DNA from: Candidatus Sabulitectum sp.
GTDB lineage: Bacteria; Fermentibacterota; Fermentibacteria; Fermentibacterales; JCC-6
DNA length: 22,573 nucleotides
Reading direction: 5' to 3'
Assembly: GCA_029940175.1 (NCBI GenBank)
Contig: JAOZRM010000012.1
Location: 1 to 22,573, forward strand
Shown: piece after piece, positions 8,104 to 15,940 of the stretch
How positions within the stretch are numbered: the stretch's first letter is position 1
How the letters are laid out: every line of letters starts with the position of its first letter
Translations under genes and position numbers: made by a program
The notes under the pieces: generated by a model
The model's input: the letters and a program-made list of their open reading frames with translations, nothing else
The model's database searches: none
What the model was told of the DNA's origin: nothing

Positions 8104-8132
8104 AAAATGCAGGGTGTTAACGCCTGAGTCAA
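8104..8132 (-). promoter_or_regulatory. Candidate promoter of the PrsW-like operon
   Basis: On the minus strand TTGACT (8132-8127), 17 bases, then CATTTT (8109-8104). The -35 is strong and the -10 weak (3/6), as is common at regulated promoters. The predicted start, near 8097, falls inside the 8084-8100 palindrome. Confidence 0.4.
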
Positions 8133-8152
8133 GCGACATCCGGCAGTGGTGG

Positions 8153-8181
8153 TTGACTGCAGGAAATATCACTGCTATTCT
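8153..8181 (+). promoter_or_regulatory. Promoter reading toward the nuclease/ATPase pair
   Basis: TTGACT (8153-8158), 17 bases, then TATTCT (8176-8181): 5/6 and 4/6 with ideal spacing. It lies back to back with the minus-strand promoter, the two -35 boxes being 20 bases apart. Transcription from near 8188 would give a leader of about 260 bases before the ATG at 8451. Confidence 0.5.
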
Positions 8182-8450
8182 CTTTGAATAAAAACGGATT
8201 TTTTGTGACACAGGACAGGATTACCAAGGAGTGTGTCTGACAATAAGCGCTGTGCAGTTACGCCGCAGGATCGAGTCAGAATTTGTGCGGATTTGAAGAG
8301 TATATCAGCGCTATTTGATGATAATACGTGCGGATTGTGGCCGATTATGTGGTTGTAAATGCCAGTGTAGTATTCCCTGTGCTACGCAGGGGAGCGCCTT
8401 GTTTACTGTAATGCTGCTTACTCAGGCATACTCCTAGAAGGGTTTTTCAA
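8182..8450 (+). other. Long untranslated leader or gene-free stretch before the nuclease gene
   Basis: With 8037-8181 this makes a 414-base region without a convincing gene. The leader half holds a 9-base direct repeat GTGCGGATT (8285-8293 and 8328-8336) with a degenerate third copy near 8341. It also holds a short hairpin (CCCTGTG, loop CTA, CGCAGGG, 8375-8391, one G-T pair) with no clear T-run after it. A 41-codon open frame at 8233-8358 begins with GTG but has its AAGGAG only one base upstream. I match it to no known riboswitch or small RNA. Confidence 0.4.
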
Positions 8451-9725
8451 ATGCGTCTAATTCTAACCGGAGACATTCATCTGGGTCGATCATCGTCCCG
8501 TATTCCGGAAAATATACCAAGAGAGAGCCTCCGGGCTGCGGCAGCCTGGAGCAGAATAGTTGATCTGGCCATAGAAGAAGGAGCCGACCTGGTCTGCCTC
8601 AGTGGAGACATTGCAGATCAAACCAATAAATTCTGGGAATCCATTGGCCCATTGAAGCAGGGAATTCAAAAACTGACAAGCAAGGGCATCAGAACTGTAG
8701 CGGTTGCCGGAAATCATGATTACGATGTTCTGCCCAGGCTGGCGGATCAGCTTCCTCCTGAAAGCTTTACTCTACTGGGTGAATCCGGTAAATGGGAAAG
8801 AGTCACCATCCGCCTTGAAAGTGGAGAAGCTCTCAACATCGACGGCTGGTCATTTCCGTCTGCAAGTGTGACTGTAAGCCCTCTTGATACATACAACCTT
8901 ACGGCCGATCCTGTTGTGCCAACATTGGGAATGGTTCACGGAGATCTGGATGTTGCTTCTTCTCCCTATGCTCCCCTTACACTTACGCAGTTGCATTCAC
9001 TGGGACCTGCAGGCTGGCTTCTGGGTCATATTCATGCTCCACGCCTGATTGAAGGCCCCCCGTGGGTAGTCTACCCCGGCTCGCCCCAGGCGTTTGACCC
9101 GGGAGAGACCGGAACACACGGACCGTGGATACTGGAAGTGAACAACGGCATGATCGGTGTTCCTGTTCAAGTCCCGCTATCTACTGTGTGTTACCATAAT
9201 GAAACAATAGATCTCAGTGACATTGCAAACGCTGATGCAATGCAGAGTTACATCCTGGAAAGAATCCAATCTACCGGTGATGCTATTGCCCGTTCTGCAG
9301 GTTTCTTTCTGACTCACACCAGCCTTCGCCTGAAACTCACAGGGAAAACTCCAATTTCTCATCTGGTTGCTAAAAACTCAGAGCTGATCACTTCAGACCT
9401 TGTACTTCCCATGACAAAGGGATCTCTGACCGTGGAGAAGGTAGAAGATCAAACTATTCCCCCCATTGATCTGCTCCAATACTCTAAAAGTAATTCTGCC
9501 GCTGGAGCTGTTGCGGGGCTGCTGCTGGAACTGGAGAAGAAACATGTATCAGAAGCGGTTGAGAAACTGATCCTGGACACCGTTGAAAAACTCAGAAACA
9601 TGGAAAACTCAGGTACTTACGGCTTGTTGAAAAGAAGGGAAACTGACATTGAACTTGCACGCAAGTACCTTCGGGCAAGTAGCCGGGCGCTTTTGACAGA
9701 ACTGGTAGGGCAGATAGATGGATGA
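8451..9725 (+). CDS. YhaO/SbcD-like DNA repair metallophosphoesterase (nuclease)
   Basis: A 424-residue calcineurin-like phosphoesterase of the SbcD/Mre11 group. All metal-site motifs are present: GDIHLG (Asp8, His10), LSGDIADQ (Asp53), GNHDYD (Asn88, His89), VHGD (His163) and GHIH (His193, His195). Such enzymes use two metal ions, usually Mn2+, to cut DNA ends or hairpins, powered by an SMC-like ATPase partner. That partner starts 8 bases before this gene's stop. The C-terminal 150 residues, after PGSPQAFDPGE, form the capping/partner-binding part. The start is supported by AGAAGGG about 9 bases before the ATG. Homology to B. subtilis YhaO is judged from motifs and partner gene; it could also be called SbcD-like. 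Confidence 0.9.
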   Translation: MRLILTGDIHLGRSSSRIPENIPRESLRAAAAWSRIVDLAIEEGADLVCLSGDIADQTNKFWESIGPLKQGIQKLTSKGIRTVAVAGNHDYDVLPRLADQLPPESFTLLGESGKWERVTIRLESGEALNIDGWSFPSASVTVSPLDTYNLTADPVVPTLGMVHGDLDVASSPYAPLTLTQLHSLGPAGWLLGHIHAPRLIEGPPWVVYPGSPQAFDPGETGTHGPWILEVNNGMIGVPVQVPLSTVCYHNETIDLSDIANADAMQSYILERIQSTGDAIARSAGFFLTHTSLRLKLTGKTPISHLVAKNSELITSDLVLPMTKGSLTVEKVEDQTIPPIDLLQYSKSNSAAGAVAGLLLELEKKHVSEAVEKLILDTVEKLRNMENSGTYGLLKRRETDIELARKYLRASSRALLTELVGQIDG

Positions 9726-12700
9726 CAAAGCAGTATTTTTTCAAAAGATTGCAATACACCGTGCACTGGGTATTTCTCAAGGTGACGGTTTTGAACTCTC
9801 AGACATTTCACCTGGTGTCAATCTTGTTTTTGGCCCTAATGGTTCAGGAAAAAGCACTACAGCACTGGTAATCCAGGAACTGCTGTGGCCAGGAAAGACC
9901 GGCCTTGTCAAGCCCACGATCATGGGAAGGTTTGCCGCAGAAAACTCCACCTGGTCAGTTGAGATCGATGCAGGTCATGCGGAAACTCAAAATGCTCTGC
10001 ATACTGGAGCAACCCCCAATATTGGTCCTGTGGAAAATCGCAGCCGCTATCTTCTCGCATTGGATGATTTGATAGTTGATGAAAACACAGATTTTGCCAG
10101 AATCATCACAGCAGAAAGTCAGGGTGGTTTCGACCTTGATACTGCAGGAGATAACCTTAAATTCACAAGTTCACCCAAAAAATCCCTGCGTGCAGTCAAC
10201 AAGGCTAAGGAGGCCCGTCAAAAAGTTCTGGAAGCCAGAGCTGTACAGGAACGCATTTCAAGCAGAGAACAGCTATTACCGGAGTTGGAGAGGAAACGCA
10301 GGAAGGCCACTGATGCGGAGAGAAGAATTTCTGTACTAAACCAGGCGGTAGAATTTAAAAATGCCGATAGTCTCTGCTCTCAGATCAGTGATCAGATTGC
10401 TTCCTTCCCTGAAGGTGTTGCACTGCTTGATGGCACGGAAGACCAGAATCTTCAGAAACTTTCCCTCAGACAGCAAGAGCTTGAAGAGAAGAATGCTGTT
10501 ACCCGCCAGGAAAAAGTAAGTGCAATTAGAACATTGATGAAACTTAAGATGCCGGATCAGCTGATACAGGATGATTTTCTTCCTGCAGTTCGAGGGCTTC
10601 AGAATGACCTTCACAAAACGGAGCAGACCCTTGATGTACAGAAAAGATTGTTTCTCTACTCTGAAAGTGAAGCAAACACAGCGGAGAAAAGAATAGGTGA
10701 CAGCATTTCACCACATCAGCTCTCGTCTCTGAATACCGTGGAGATTCAGGACTTGAGTACACTTGCAAGACACTCTGATGAAGTTCGTGCCCGGGAAATA
10801 GTACTTCAGGAGCGAAAACGGGTACTAACAGAAGTCGAGCAGGAGAAAGCTCCTGATTTTCGAGCTGAGCAGATCAGAGATGGTATTCTATCTTTGAAAC
10901 GCTGGCTGGAAACTGCTGATCCCGCTGAAACCTCTGGTAGATCATCACGAACTCCTCTGAATACTGCGTCTTTACTGCTGATGATACTTGCAGGGGTACT
11001 GGGGTTTACTTACCAGCTGGAATGGATCCTTCTCATTATCCCCGCGGTGATTTTCTTCATCTGGGGCAGGGGCAAACCAGAGCGTACTGACAGCAAGAGT
11101 ACTAATTCTAAGAGTATCTATGTTTCCAACTATGAAAGAACCTCTCTTCCTGCCCCGGATTCCTGGAAGACCGAGGCGGTTCTTGACCTGCTTGGATCAC
11201 TGGTTGATATGGCAGATATCAAAGCTCAGGAGAGCAGGCGCAACCGGAATTTGAGTAATTTGACAGAAGATGATAAAGCTCTTGAGCTTTCCAGATCAGA
11301 GCTTATTCAGCAGAAAACTCAAGTGGAGGAAAAGCTGGGTTTCGCTGTTACTTTAGATAATCAATGGTTGCCATTGCTTGTTCAGAACATCAGCTCCTGG
11401 CAAAAACAGAGTGCAGCAGCTTCTTCAGCAAAGGCAGTTCTTTCCAGCCTGGAAGACGAAAGGCAACTACTGCTAAACACAATTATCGAAAAAATGAGTC
11501 CCTTTGGATACAGCGAAATCCTCTCAGCAGAGCATGCTGCCAAATCCATCGAGGATGTAGCTGCAAAACTTACAGATTACCACAATGCTGTGAGGATCAG
11601 AGACACTGCAGATGGCTCCATTTCTGAAATAAAGGCAAAACTTGAGGGAATTCGATCCGAAAGGCATGGAATTTTCACCAGAATCGGGCTGGATACTTCT
11701 CAGGATGGAACCATAAGTAACTGGTTGAGCCTGCTACCGGATTTTCGCCGCTTGCAGAAAGAACTCACAGAAGGAAAAGCAATTAGAAAAAATCGCAGAG
11801 AAAGGCTTTCCGGTTATGAAGACCTTCTGGCTCTTGATTCTTTTGAAATCCAGGAACAGATCAGAAACCTTCAGGAAGAATCCAGCAAACGAGACAGTAT
11901 AACCGAAAAAATAATAGAGATTACCATGGAGATAGAGGCAGCTCAGGCCGGGCACCAGTTGTCAAATGCTCTCTCTCGGGAGGATGAAGCAGTGTCTGAC
12001 CTTGCAGACCTGAGAGAGCTCAACAGTGTATCAATTGCCGGAGATCTGCTTACCCACTGGGTTCGCGAAGTAGCGATTGAAAGGGCCAGACCTCTGGTTT
12101 TCAGGCGTGCATGCGAACTTGTTGCTGAATTCACAAACGGTCACCTGAAACTTTTCATTGATGACAGGATAAATCCACCTCAATTCAATGTGAGCGTTAA
12201 TGGCAGTTCTCCGCGACCAGTAGATAAACTTTCAAACGGGGAGCGAGTTCAGGTTCTTATAGCCATTCGAACTGCATTTCTTGAACAGAATGAACCTGTT
12301 CGTCTTCCTCTTCTTCTTGATGAGGCTCTGGGTACGTCCGATGACCTCCGAGCAGGTCTGATCATCGATGCTGTTATTAAGATTTCGCAAAGTGGTCGAC
12401 AGGTGTTCTACTTCACTGCCCAGCATGAAGAGTTGGTTAAATGGATCTCGAAACTAAAAAAATGCCAAATGCCCCACACTGTTATCAATCTAGCAGAGCT
12501 CCGCAAGCTTGAGGTGGCAACCAATCTTCCTCTTGAAATAATTCCTGTTCCTTCAGTTTCTGTCCCCTCTCCGGATGGAATGACCCATGAGCAGTATGGC
12601 GCGGCCCTGAAAGTTGGAAATATTAATCCTCTCGCTGATAACCAGGATAGATTACATCTGTGGCATCTGATACGCGATGATGATCTTCTAAAGCAGTACC

Positions 12701-13182
12701 TGAGCTACCAGATAGAAAAATGGGGTCAACTGAGAACCCTGATAGAACTAGGTGGCAACAAACTGGTCAATGCAAATCCGGAGGAGAATGAGAGAATCTT
12801 CACAGCAGCCAGGGCTGTGGACGCCGCGACTAGAGCATGGAGAATCGGCCGGGGCAGGAAGGTCAATCGCAGAGTTCTTCAGGATTCCGAATGTGTTTCA
12901 GACAGTTTTATAGATGCGGTTAGCGATCTTTCCAACAGCCTGCATGGAAGTGCTGCCGGGATAATAGTAGGCTTGAAGAACAAAGTAATTAAAAGGTGGC
13001 CATCTGCGAAAACAGACGAACTGCAGAGCTACCTGGAAAACAGTGGTTATCTTTCAACCGATTCCGTTCTTACCCCGGGTGAGATCAGGATTCGTGTTCT
13101 AGCTGCTGTTGCAGAGGCTATGAGTAAACGTTTGATTGACTCTGCCCATATCGATCGAATAGTGAGCTCGCTGCCAAAGTAA
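9718..13182 (+). CDS. YhaN/SbcC-like AAA/SMC-type ATPase with C-terminal extension
   Basis: A 1154-residue ATPase of the SbcC/Rad50 kind. Walker A is FGPNGSGKSTT (residues 38-48), the ABC signature KLSNGER (837-843) and Walker B LPLLLDEAL (863-871). In between are long charged, heptad-like coiled coils, interrupted by a hydrophobic hairpin at about 414-450 (two segments, LLLMILAGVLGFTY and WILLIIPAVIFFIWG), as I recall for YhaN-type proteins. The conserved ATPase core ends near 905 (YFTAQHEEL). A further 240 or so residues follow that I cannot assign; they are largely helical and end in basic and hydrophobic helices. With the nuclease whose stop it overlaps, it should form a DNA-end processing complex, possibly at the membrane. 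The start ATG 9718 is fixed by the 8-base overlap. Confidence 0.88.
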   Translation: MDDKAVFFQKIAIHRALGISQGDGFELSDISPGVNLVFGPNGSGKSTTALVIQELLWPGKTGLVKPTIMGRFAAENSTWSVEIDAGHAETQNALHTGATPNIGPVENRSRYLLALDDLIVDENTDFARIITAESQGGFDLDTAGDNLKFTSSPKKSLRAVNKAKEARQKVLEARAVQERISSREQLLPELERKRRKATDAERRISVLNQAVEFKNADSLCSQISDQIASFPEGVALLDGTEDQNLQKLSLRQQELEEKNAVTRQEKVSAIRTLMKLKMPDQLIQDDFLPAVRGLQNDLHKTEQTLDVQKRLFLYSESEANTAEKRIGDSISPHQLSSLNTVEIQDLSTLARHSDEVRAREIVLQERKRVLTEVEQEKAPDFRAEQIRDGILSLKRWLETADPAETSGRSSRTPLNTASLLLMILAGVLGFTYQLEWILLIIPAVIFFIWGRGKPERTDSKSTNSKSIYVSNYERTSLPAPDSWKTEAVLDLLGSLVDMADIKAQESRRNRNLSNLTEDDKALELSRSELIQQKTQVEEKLGFAVTLDNQWLPLLVQNISSWQKQSAAASSAKAVLSSLEDERQLLLNTIIEKMSPFGYSEILSAEHAAKSIEDVAAKLTDYHNAVRIRDTADGSISEIKAKLEGIRSERHGIFTRIGLDTSQDGTISNWLSLLPDFRRLQKELTEGKAIRKNRRERLSGYEDLLALDSFEIQEQIRNLQEESSKRDSITEKIIEITMEIEAAQAGHQLSNALSREDEAVSDLADLRELNSVSIAGDLLTHWVREVAIERARPLVFRRACELVAEFTNGHLKLFIDDRINPPQFNVSVNGSSPRPVDKLSNGERVQVLIAIRTAFLEQNEPVRLPLLLDEALGTSDDLRAGLIIDAVIKISQSGRQVFYFTAQHEELVKWISKLKKCQMPHTVINLAELRKLEVATNLPLEIIPVPSVSVPSPDGMTHEQYGAALKVGNINPLADNQDRLHLWHLIRDDDLLKQYLSYQIEKWGQLRTLIELGGNKLVNANPEENERIFTAARAVDAATRAWRIGRGRKVNRRVLQDSECVSDSFIDAVSDLSNSLHGSAAGIIVGLKNKVIKRWPSAKTDELQSYLENSGYLSTDSVLTPGEIRIRVLAAVAEAMSKRLIDSAHIDRIVSSLPK

Positions 13183-13188
13183 AAAGAA

Positions 13189-13220
13189 GCAGGCCACCGG
13201 CATTACTACCGGTGGCCTGC
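13189..13220. terminator. Bidirectional intrinsic terminator
   Basis: A perfect 12-bp GC-rich stem (GCAGGCCACCGG and its complement) closes an 8-base loop. The plus strand continues into CTTCTTTTCT and the minus strand into TTCTTTTTA, so it can end both the ATPase transcript and the convergent hcp transcript. It is the strongest terminator in the window. Confidence 0.93.
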
Positions 13221-13239
13221 ACTCTTCTTTTCTGATCAG

Positions 13240-14859
13240 TTAACCGATCAGGTTTTTAATATCGTCTTCAACTGTACCGATTCCGGCGATGCCGAAGTTC
13301 TCAACAAGAACATTTACAACTGTAGGTGAAAGGAATGCCGGGAGTGTGGGTCCGAGATGGATATTCTTTACACCAAGGTGCAGGAGAGCAAGAAGCACAG
13401 TAACTGCCTTCTGCTCGTACCAGGCTATATTGTAAACAATGGGCAGATCATTGATATCGTCAAGCTCGAAGACTTCCTTGAGCTTAAGTGCAATAAGTGC
13501 AAGAGAGTAACTGTCGTTGCACTGTCCGGCGTCAAGAACCCGTGGGATTCCACCGATATCGCCGAGATCAAGCTTGTTGTAACGGAACTTTGCACAACCT
13601 GCTGTAAGAATTACAGTGTCTTTGGGAAGAGCTGCTGCAAAGTCTGTGTAGTAGTTTCTGCCCTTCTGACGACCATCGCAACCAGCCATAACGATGAATT
13701 TCTTGATGGCTCCTGATTTTACTGCATCAATAACCTTGTCTGCAAGAGCAAACACCTGATGGTGAGCGAATCCACCAACGATGCTGCCTGTCTCAATCTC
13801 TGTAGGGGCTGGAAGAGTCTTAGCCATTGCAATGACTTCGGAGAAATCTTTTGCTCCATTTTCAACTCTGTCAGCTATATTTTTAACACCGGGGAAGGCC
13901 ACATTGCCTGTGGTGAATACCCTGTCAATGTAGGACTGCTTGGGTGGAACCAGGCAGTTCGTTGTCATTACAACAGGACCGTTGAAGGAAACAAATTCCT
14001 TGTCCTGAAGCCACCAGGCATTACCATAGTTGCCCACGAAGTTATCGTAGTTCTTGAAGGCAGGATAGTAGTTGGCAGGAAGCATCTCACCGTGGGTGTA
14101 AACATCAACGCCTGTTCCCTGTGTCTGCTTGAGAAGCTCTTCCATGTCTTTAAGGTCGTGACCGGAAATGAGGATACCCGGGTTATTCCTGACGCCGATA
14201 TTTACTTCAGTGATCTCGGGATTGCCATAGGTTCCAGTGTTTGCCTTGTCAAGGATCGCCATGGCAGTAACGGCAATTTCACCGGTCTTAAGAACAAGAC
14301 CGATCATTTCATCCACACTGTGATCCTTTGTTGTCGAGGCAAGTCCTTCAACCATGAAATCAAAAATTGTCTGGTCTTCCACTCCAAGAACAAAAGCATG
14401 GTCTGCGTAAGCAGCAACACCCTTAAGACCGTATACAAGAAGCTCGCGAAGAGAGCGAACATCTTCATTCTCTGTGGAAAGAACTCCAACTGTGGCAGCC
14501 TTTCTCAGGAAGTCCTCTTTTGTTTCTGCTGTCCAGACTGCACTGTCATGCAGGTCTCCTGTAATGTTGAATCTTGCTTTGATGCTGTCACGAAGAACGA
14601 GCCCCTGCTTGATGATTCCAATAAGGTTATCGTCGTCAAAATTCACATTTGTAACTGTGGTGAAAAGAGCCTTTGTAATAAAGTGACTGGTCTCCTTATC
14701 AACCTGACCGGCCTTTTCTGCAACAACACTGATTCCCTTGGCTGTGTAGATCAGAAGATCCTGAAGAATTGCCGTGTCTCCTTTTTTTCCGCAGATACCG
14801 TTTACTGTGCATCCCTTGTTTCCAAGTGTTTCCTGGCACTGATAGCAGAACATGCTCAT
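13240..14859 (-). CDS. hcp: Hybrid cluster protein (hydroxylamine/NO reductase type)
   Basis: A 539-residue hybrid cluster protein. The N-terminal Cys motif (Cys5, Cys8, Cys17, Cys23; C-x2-C-x8-C-x5-C) is the strict-anaerobe form binding a [4Fe-4S] cluster, not the E. coli form. All eight hybrid-cluster ligands are visible: His234, Glu258, Cys302, Cys394, Cys422, Cys447, Glu482 and Lys484. The protein reduces hydroxylamine in vitro and is thought to act as a high-affinity NO reductase in nitrosative stress; it is cytosolic. The start ATG 14859 has AAGGAG six bases upstream (a second ATG lies two codons later). It follows the Rrf2 gene by 64 bases on the same strand, so the two probably form an operon. 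No separate hcr reductase gene is seen. Confidence 0.97.
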   Translation of the reverse strand: MSMFCYQCQETLGNKGCTVNGICGKKGDTAILQDLLIYTAKGISVVAEKAGQVDKETSHFITKALFTTVTNVNFDDDNLIGIIKQGLVLRDSIKARFNITGDLHDSAVWTAETKEDFLRKAATVGVLSTENEDVRSLRELLVYGLKGVAAYADHAFVLGVEDQTIFDFMVEGLASTTKDHSVDEMIGLVLKTGEIAVTAMAILDKANTGTYGNPEITEVNIGVRNNPGILISGHDLKDMEELLKQTQGTGVDVYTHGEMLPANYYPAFKNYDNFVGNYGNAWWLQDKEFVSFNGPVVMTTNCLVPPKQSYIDRVFTTGNVAFPGVKNIADRVENGAKDFSEVIAMAKTLPAPTEIETGSIVGGFAHHQVFALADKVIDAVKSGAIKKFIVMAGCDGRQKGRNYYTDFAAALPKDTVILTAGCAKFRYNKLDLGDIGGIPRVLDAGQCNDSYSLALIALKLKEVFELDDINDLPIVYNIAWYEQKAVTVLLALLHLGVKNIHLGPTLPAFLSPTVVNVLVENFGIAGIGTVEDDIKNLIG

Positions 14860-14879
14860 AATTGTCTCCTTCTTCTCTT

Positions 14880-14895
14880 CCAGGTAGTTTCCTGG
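14880..14895. promoter_or_regulatory. Short inverted repeat in the hcp leader
   Basis: CCAGG, six bases, CCTGG, located about 20 bases upstream of the hcp ATG and just ahead of its ribosome site. It could be a small mRNA hairpin or a protein site. The stem is only 5 bp, so chance is possible. Confidence 0.25.
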
Positions 14896-14923
14896 ATATG
14901 AGTGAACTTTGTAGCCGTTTTCT

Positions 14924-15361
14924 TCAATTATCCTTTACCGGTAACCCAATATCCATATCCATATAGTGAGCCAGAGTAACAGATCCGAGATGCTTCTGAA
15001 TCAGTTTCTCGGCATCAGAGATCATTTCGCTGAAAAGACAGGTGTCCAGAGAACAGTGCTTACCCCGCCCGAAAAGGCAGGTACAGGTATCAGGCTGCCC
15101 GTCAACTGCCCTGTAGACATCCAGAAGAGATACCTCTGCAGGATCAACTGTGAGGTAATAGCCGCCACCAGGCCCTCTAACCGCACCGATGAATCCGCTT
15201 TTCATCAATCGCTGCAGAACCTTTGAAGAGTGATTGGCGCTGATGTTGAAGGCTTCTGCTATTCTGCTGTTACTCAGTAGATCTCCCTGCTTTTCTGCAA
15301 GAAGAATAAGAGCATGCATGGCAATGGAAGCTGCTTCAGAAATTCTCAACAATTGGCTCAA
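14924..15361 (-). CDS. Rrf2-family transcriptional regulator with a Cys cluster, next to hcp
   Basis: A 145-residue Rrf2-type winged-helix protein: LLRISEAASIAMHALILLA begins the first helix, the recognition region includes NHSSKVLQRL (43-52), and GPGGGYYL (63-70) is the wing. After it come four cysteines, Cys93, Cys95, Cys103 and Cys108 (TCTCLFGRGKHCSLDTC). Rrf2 members such as NsrR and IscR hold an Fe-S cluster on three Cys in this region and lose DNA binding on NO or oxidation. Its place directly upstream of hcp suggests an NO or redox sensor controlling hcp. TTG 15361 is chosen because the family N-terminus begins there and AAGGGA lies about 5 bases before it. I would not call it NsrR without phylogeny. 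Confidence 0.9.
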   Translation of the reverse strand: MSQLLRISEAASIAMHALILLAEKQGDLLSNSRIAEAFNISANHSSKVLQRLMKSGFIGAVRGPGGGYYLTVDPAEVSLLDVYRAVDGQPDTCTCLFGRGKHCSLDTCLFSEMISDAEKLIQKHLGSVTLAHYMDMDIGLPVKDN

Positions 15362-15380
15362 GACTGTCCCTTCGTTTTAG

Positions 15381-15406
15381 TATAGTGGTACCCTAATGCC
15401 AGTATA
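15381..15406. promoter_or_regulatory. Candidate operator (imperfect dyad) upstream of the Rrf2 regulator
   Basis: TATAGTGG, 10 bases, CCAGTATA: inverted arms of 8 with one mismatched pair, 20-45 bases upstream of the regulator's TTG start. A perfect TTGACA lies just further upstream on the minus strand (15418-15413), so the dyad would cover the -10 and start region. Autoregulation by the Rrf2 protein is the natural guess. I found no good -10 box at ideal spacing. Confidence 0.45.
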
Positions 15407-15452
15407 GACAAATGTCAACCCACTTTGTTACATTGCATAGCGACTTCGTCGA

Positions 15453-15481
15453 TTGCCTTCCCGGGTAACAAGGGGCATATT
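15453..15481 (+). promoter_or_regulatory. Candidate promoter of the 144-residue orphan gene
   Basis: TTGCCT (15453-15458), 17 bases, then CATATT (15476-15481), 4/6 at each box. It predicts a start near 15488 and a short leader holding AGAGAGGAG before the ATG at 15505. Confidence 0.35.
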
Positions 15482-15504
15482 GCTTCATATAGAGAGGAGA
15501 CACC

Positions 15505-15939
15505 ATGGAAAAATTCATAAATGATATGCACGAAAAAGTTCTTCCCGGGTGTTTTGATCTACAGGGCTCATCATTCCGTTTTGAAAATAAAGAGGGCTTT
15601 GCAGCTACTATTTCTAACTCTGAAAACTTTCTGAGATTTGTTCAAAAAGAGTGGGATTTTGTCTGTGAAGGCTGCTACTGTGATGTTTTCTTCAGTGGTT
15701 TTCTGGGAAGTTATGCTTTTGCTCTCTGGTTTCTGGAATTCGATCAGGACAACTGGTTCTCATTTGATGCTGTTCAAAAGGAGACAGAAAATTACCTCAA
15801 TTCCTATGCCTCTGTTTCTCACAGGAGAGAACTGAGAATTATTAAGGGATCCTTTCTTCCCATGAGGTTGGATCTTCCGGTGGTTGTGGATTATGAAAAC
15901 TTGTCTGTTACTGTGTGGACGGGGGAACTCAGGGACTAG
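15505..15939 (+). CDS. Hypothetical 144-residue soluble protein
   Basis: I do not recognise this protein. It has no signal peptide or membrane segment. It is rich in Phe, Trp and Tyr and in acidic residues, with a compact alpha/beta look. A small cluster C-x2-C-x-C (Cys54, Cys57, Cys59; FVCEGCYCD) could hold a metal or form a disulfide. The start is well supported (AGAGAGGAG about 6 bases before the ATG), as is the promoter match, so I take it as a real gene. It faces away from the Rrf2 gene across 143 bases and its stop lies one base from the stop of the convergent PP-loop gene. Control by the neighbouring regulator is possible but not shown. Confidence 0.72.
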   Translation: MEKFINDMHEKVLPGCFDLQGSSFRFENKEGFAATISNSENFLRFVQKEWDFVCEGCYCDVFFSGFLGSYAFALWFLEFDQDNWFSFDAVQKETENYLNSYASVSHRRELRIIKGSFLPMRLDLPVVVDYENLSVTVWTGELRD

Positions 15940-15940
15940 T

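Noticed and set aside
8233..8358. A 41-codon open frame starting with GTG in the long leader
   Set aside because: AAGGAG lies only one base before the GTG, too close for normal initiation, and the length is within chance. Kept only as part of the leader observation.
8375..8391. Hairpin in the leader as an intrinsic terminator
   Set aside because: The stem is short with a G-T pair, and the following bases GAGCGCCTTGTTTAC do not form a T-run.
13759..14901. A 380-codon plus-strand open frame opposite hcp
   Set aside because: It is a shadow of hcp, whose ligands and length are complete; the translation is Cys- and Val-rich with no domain.
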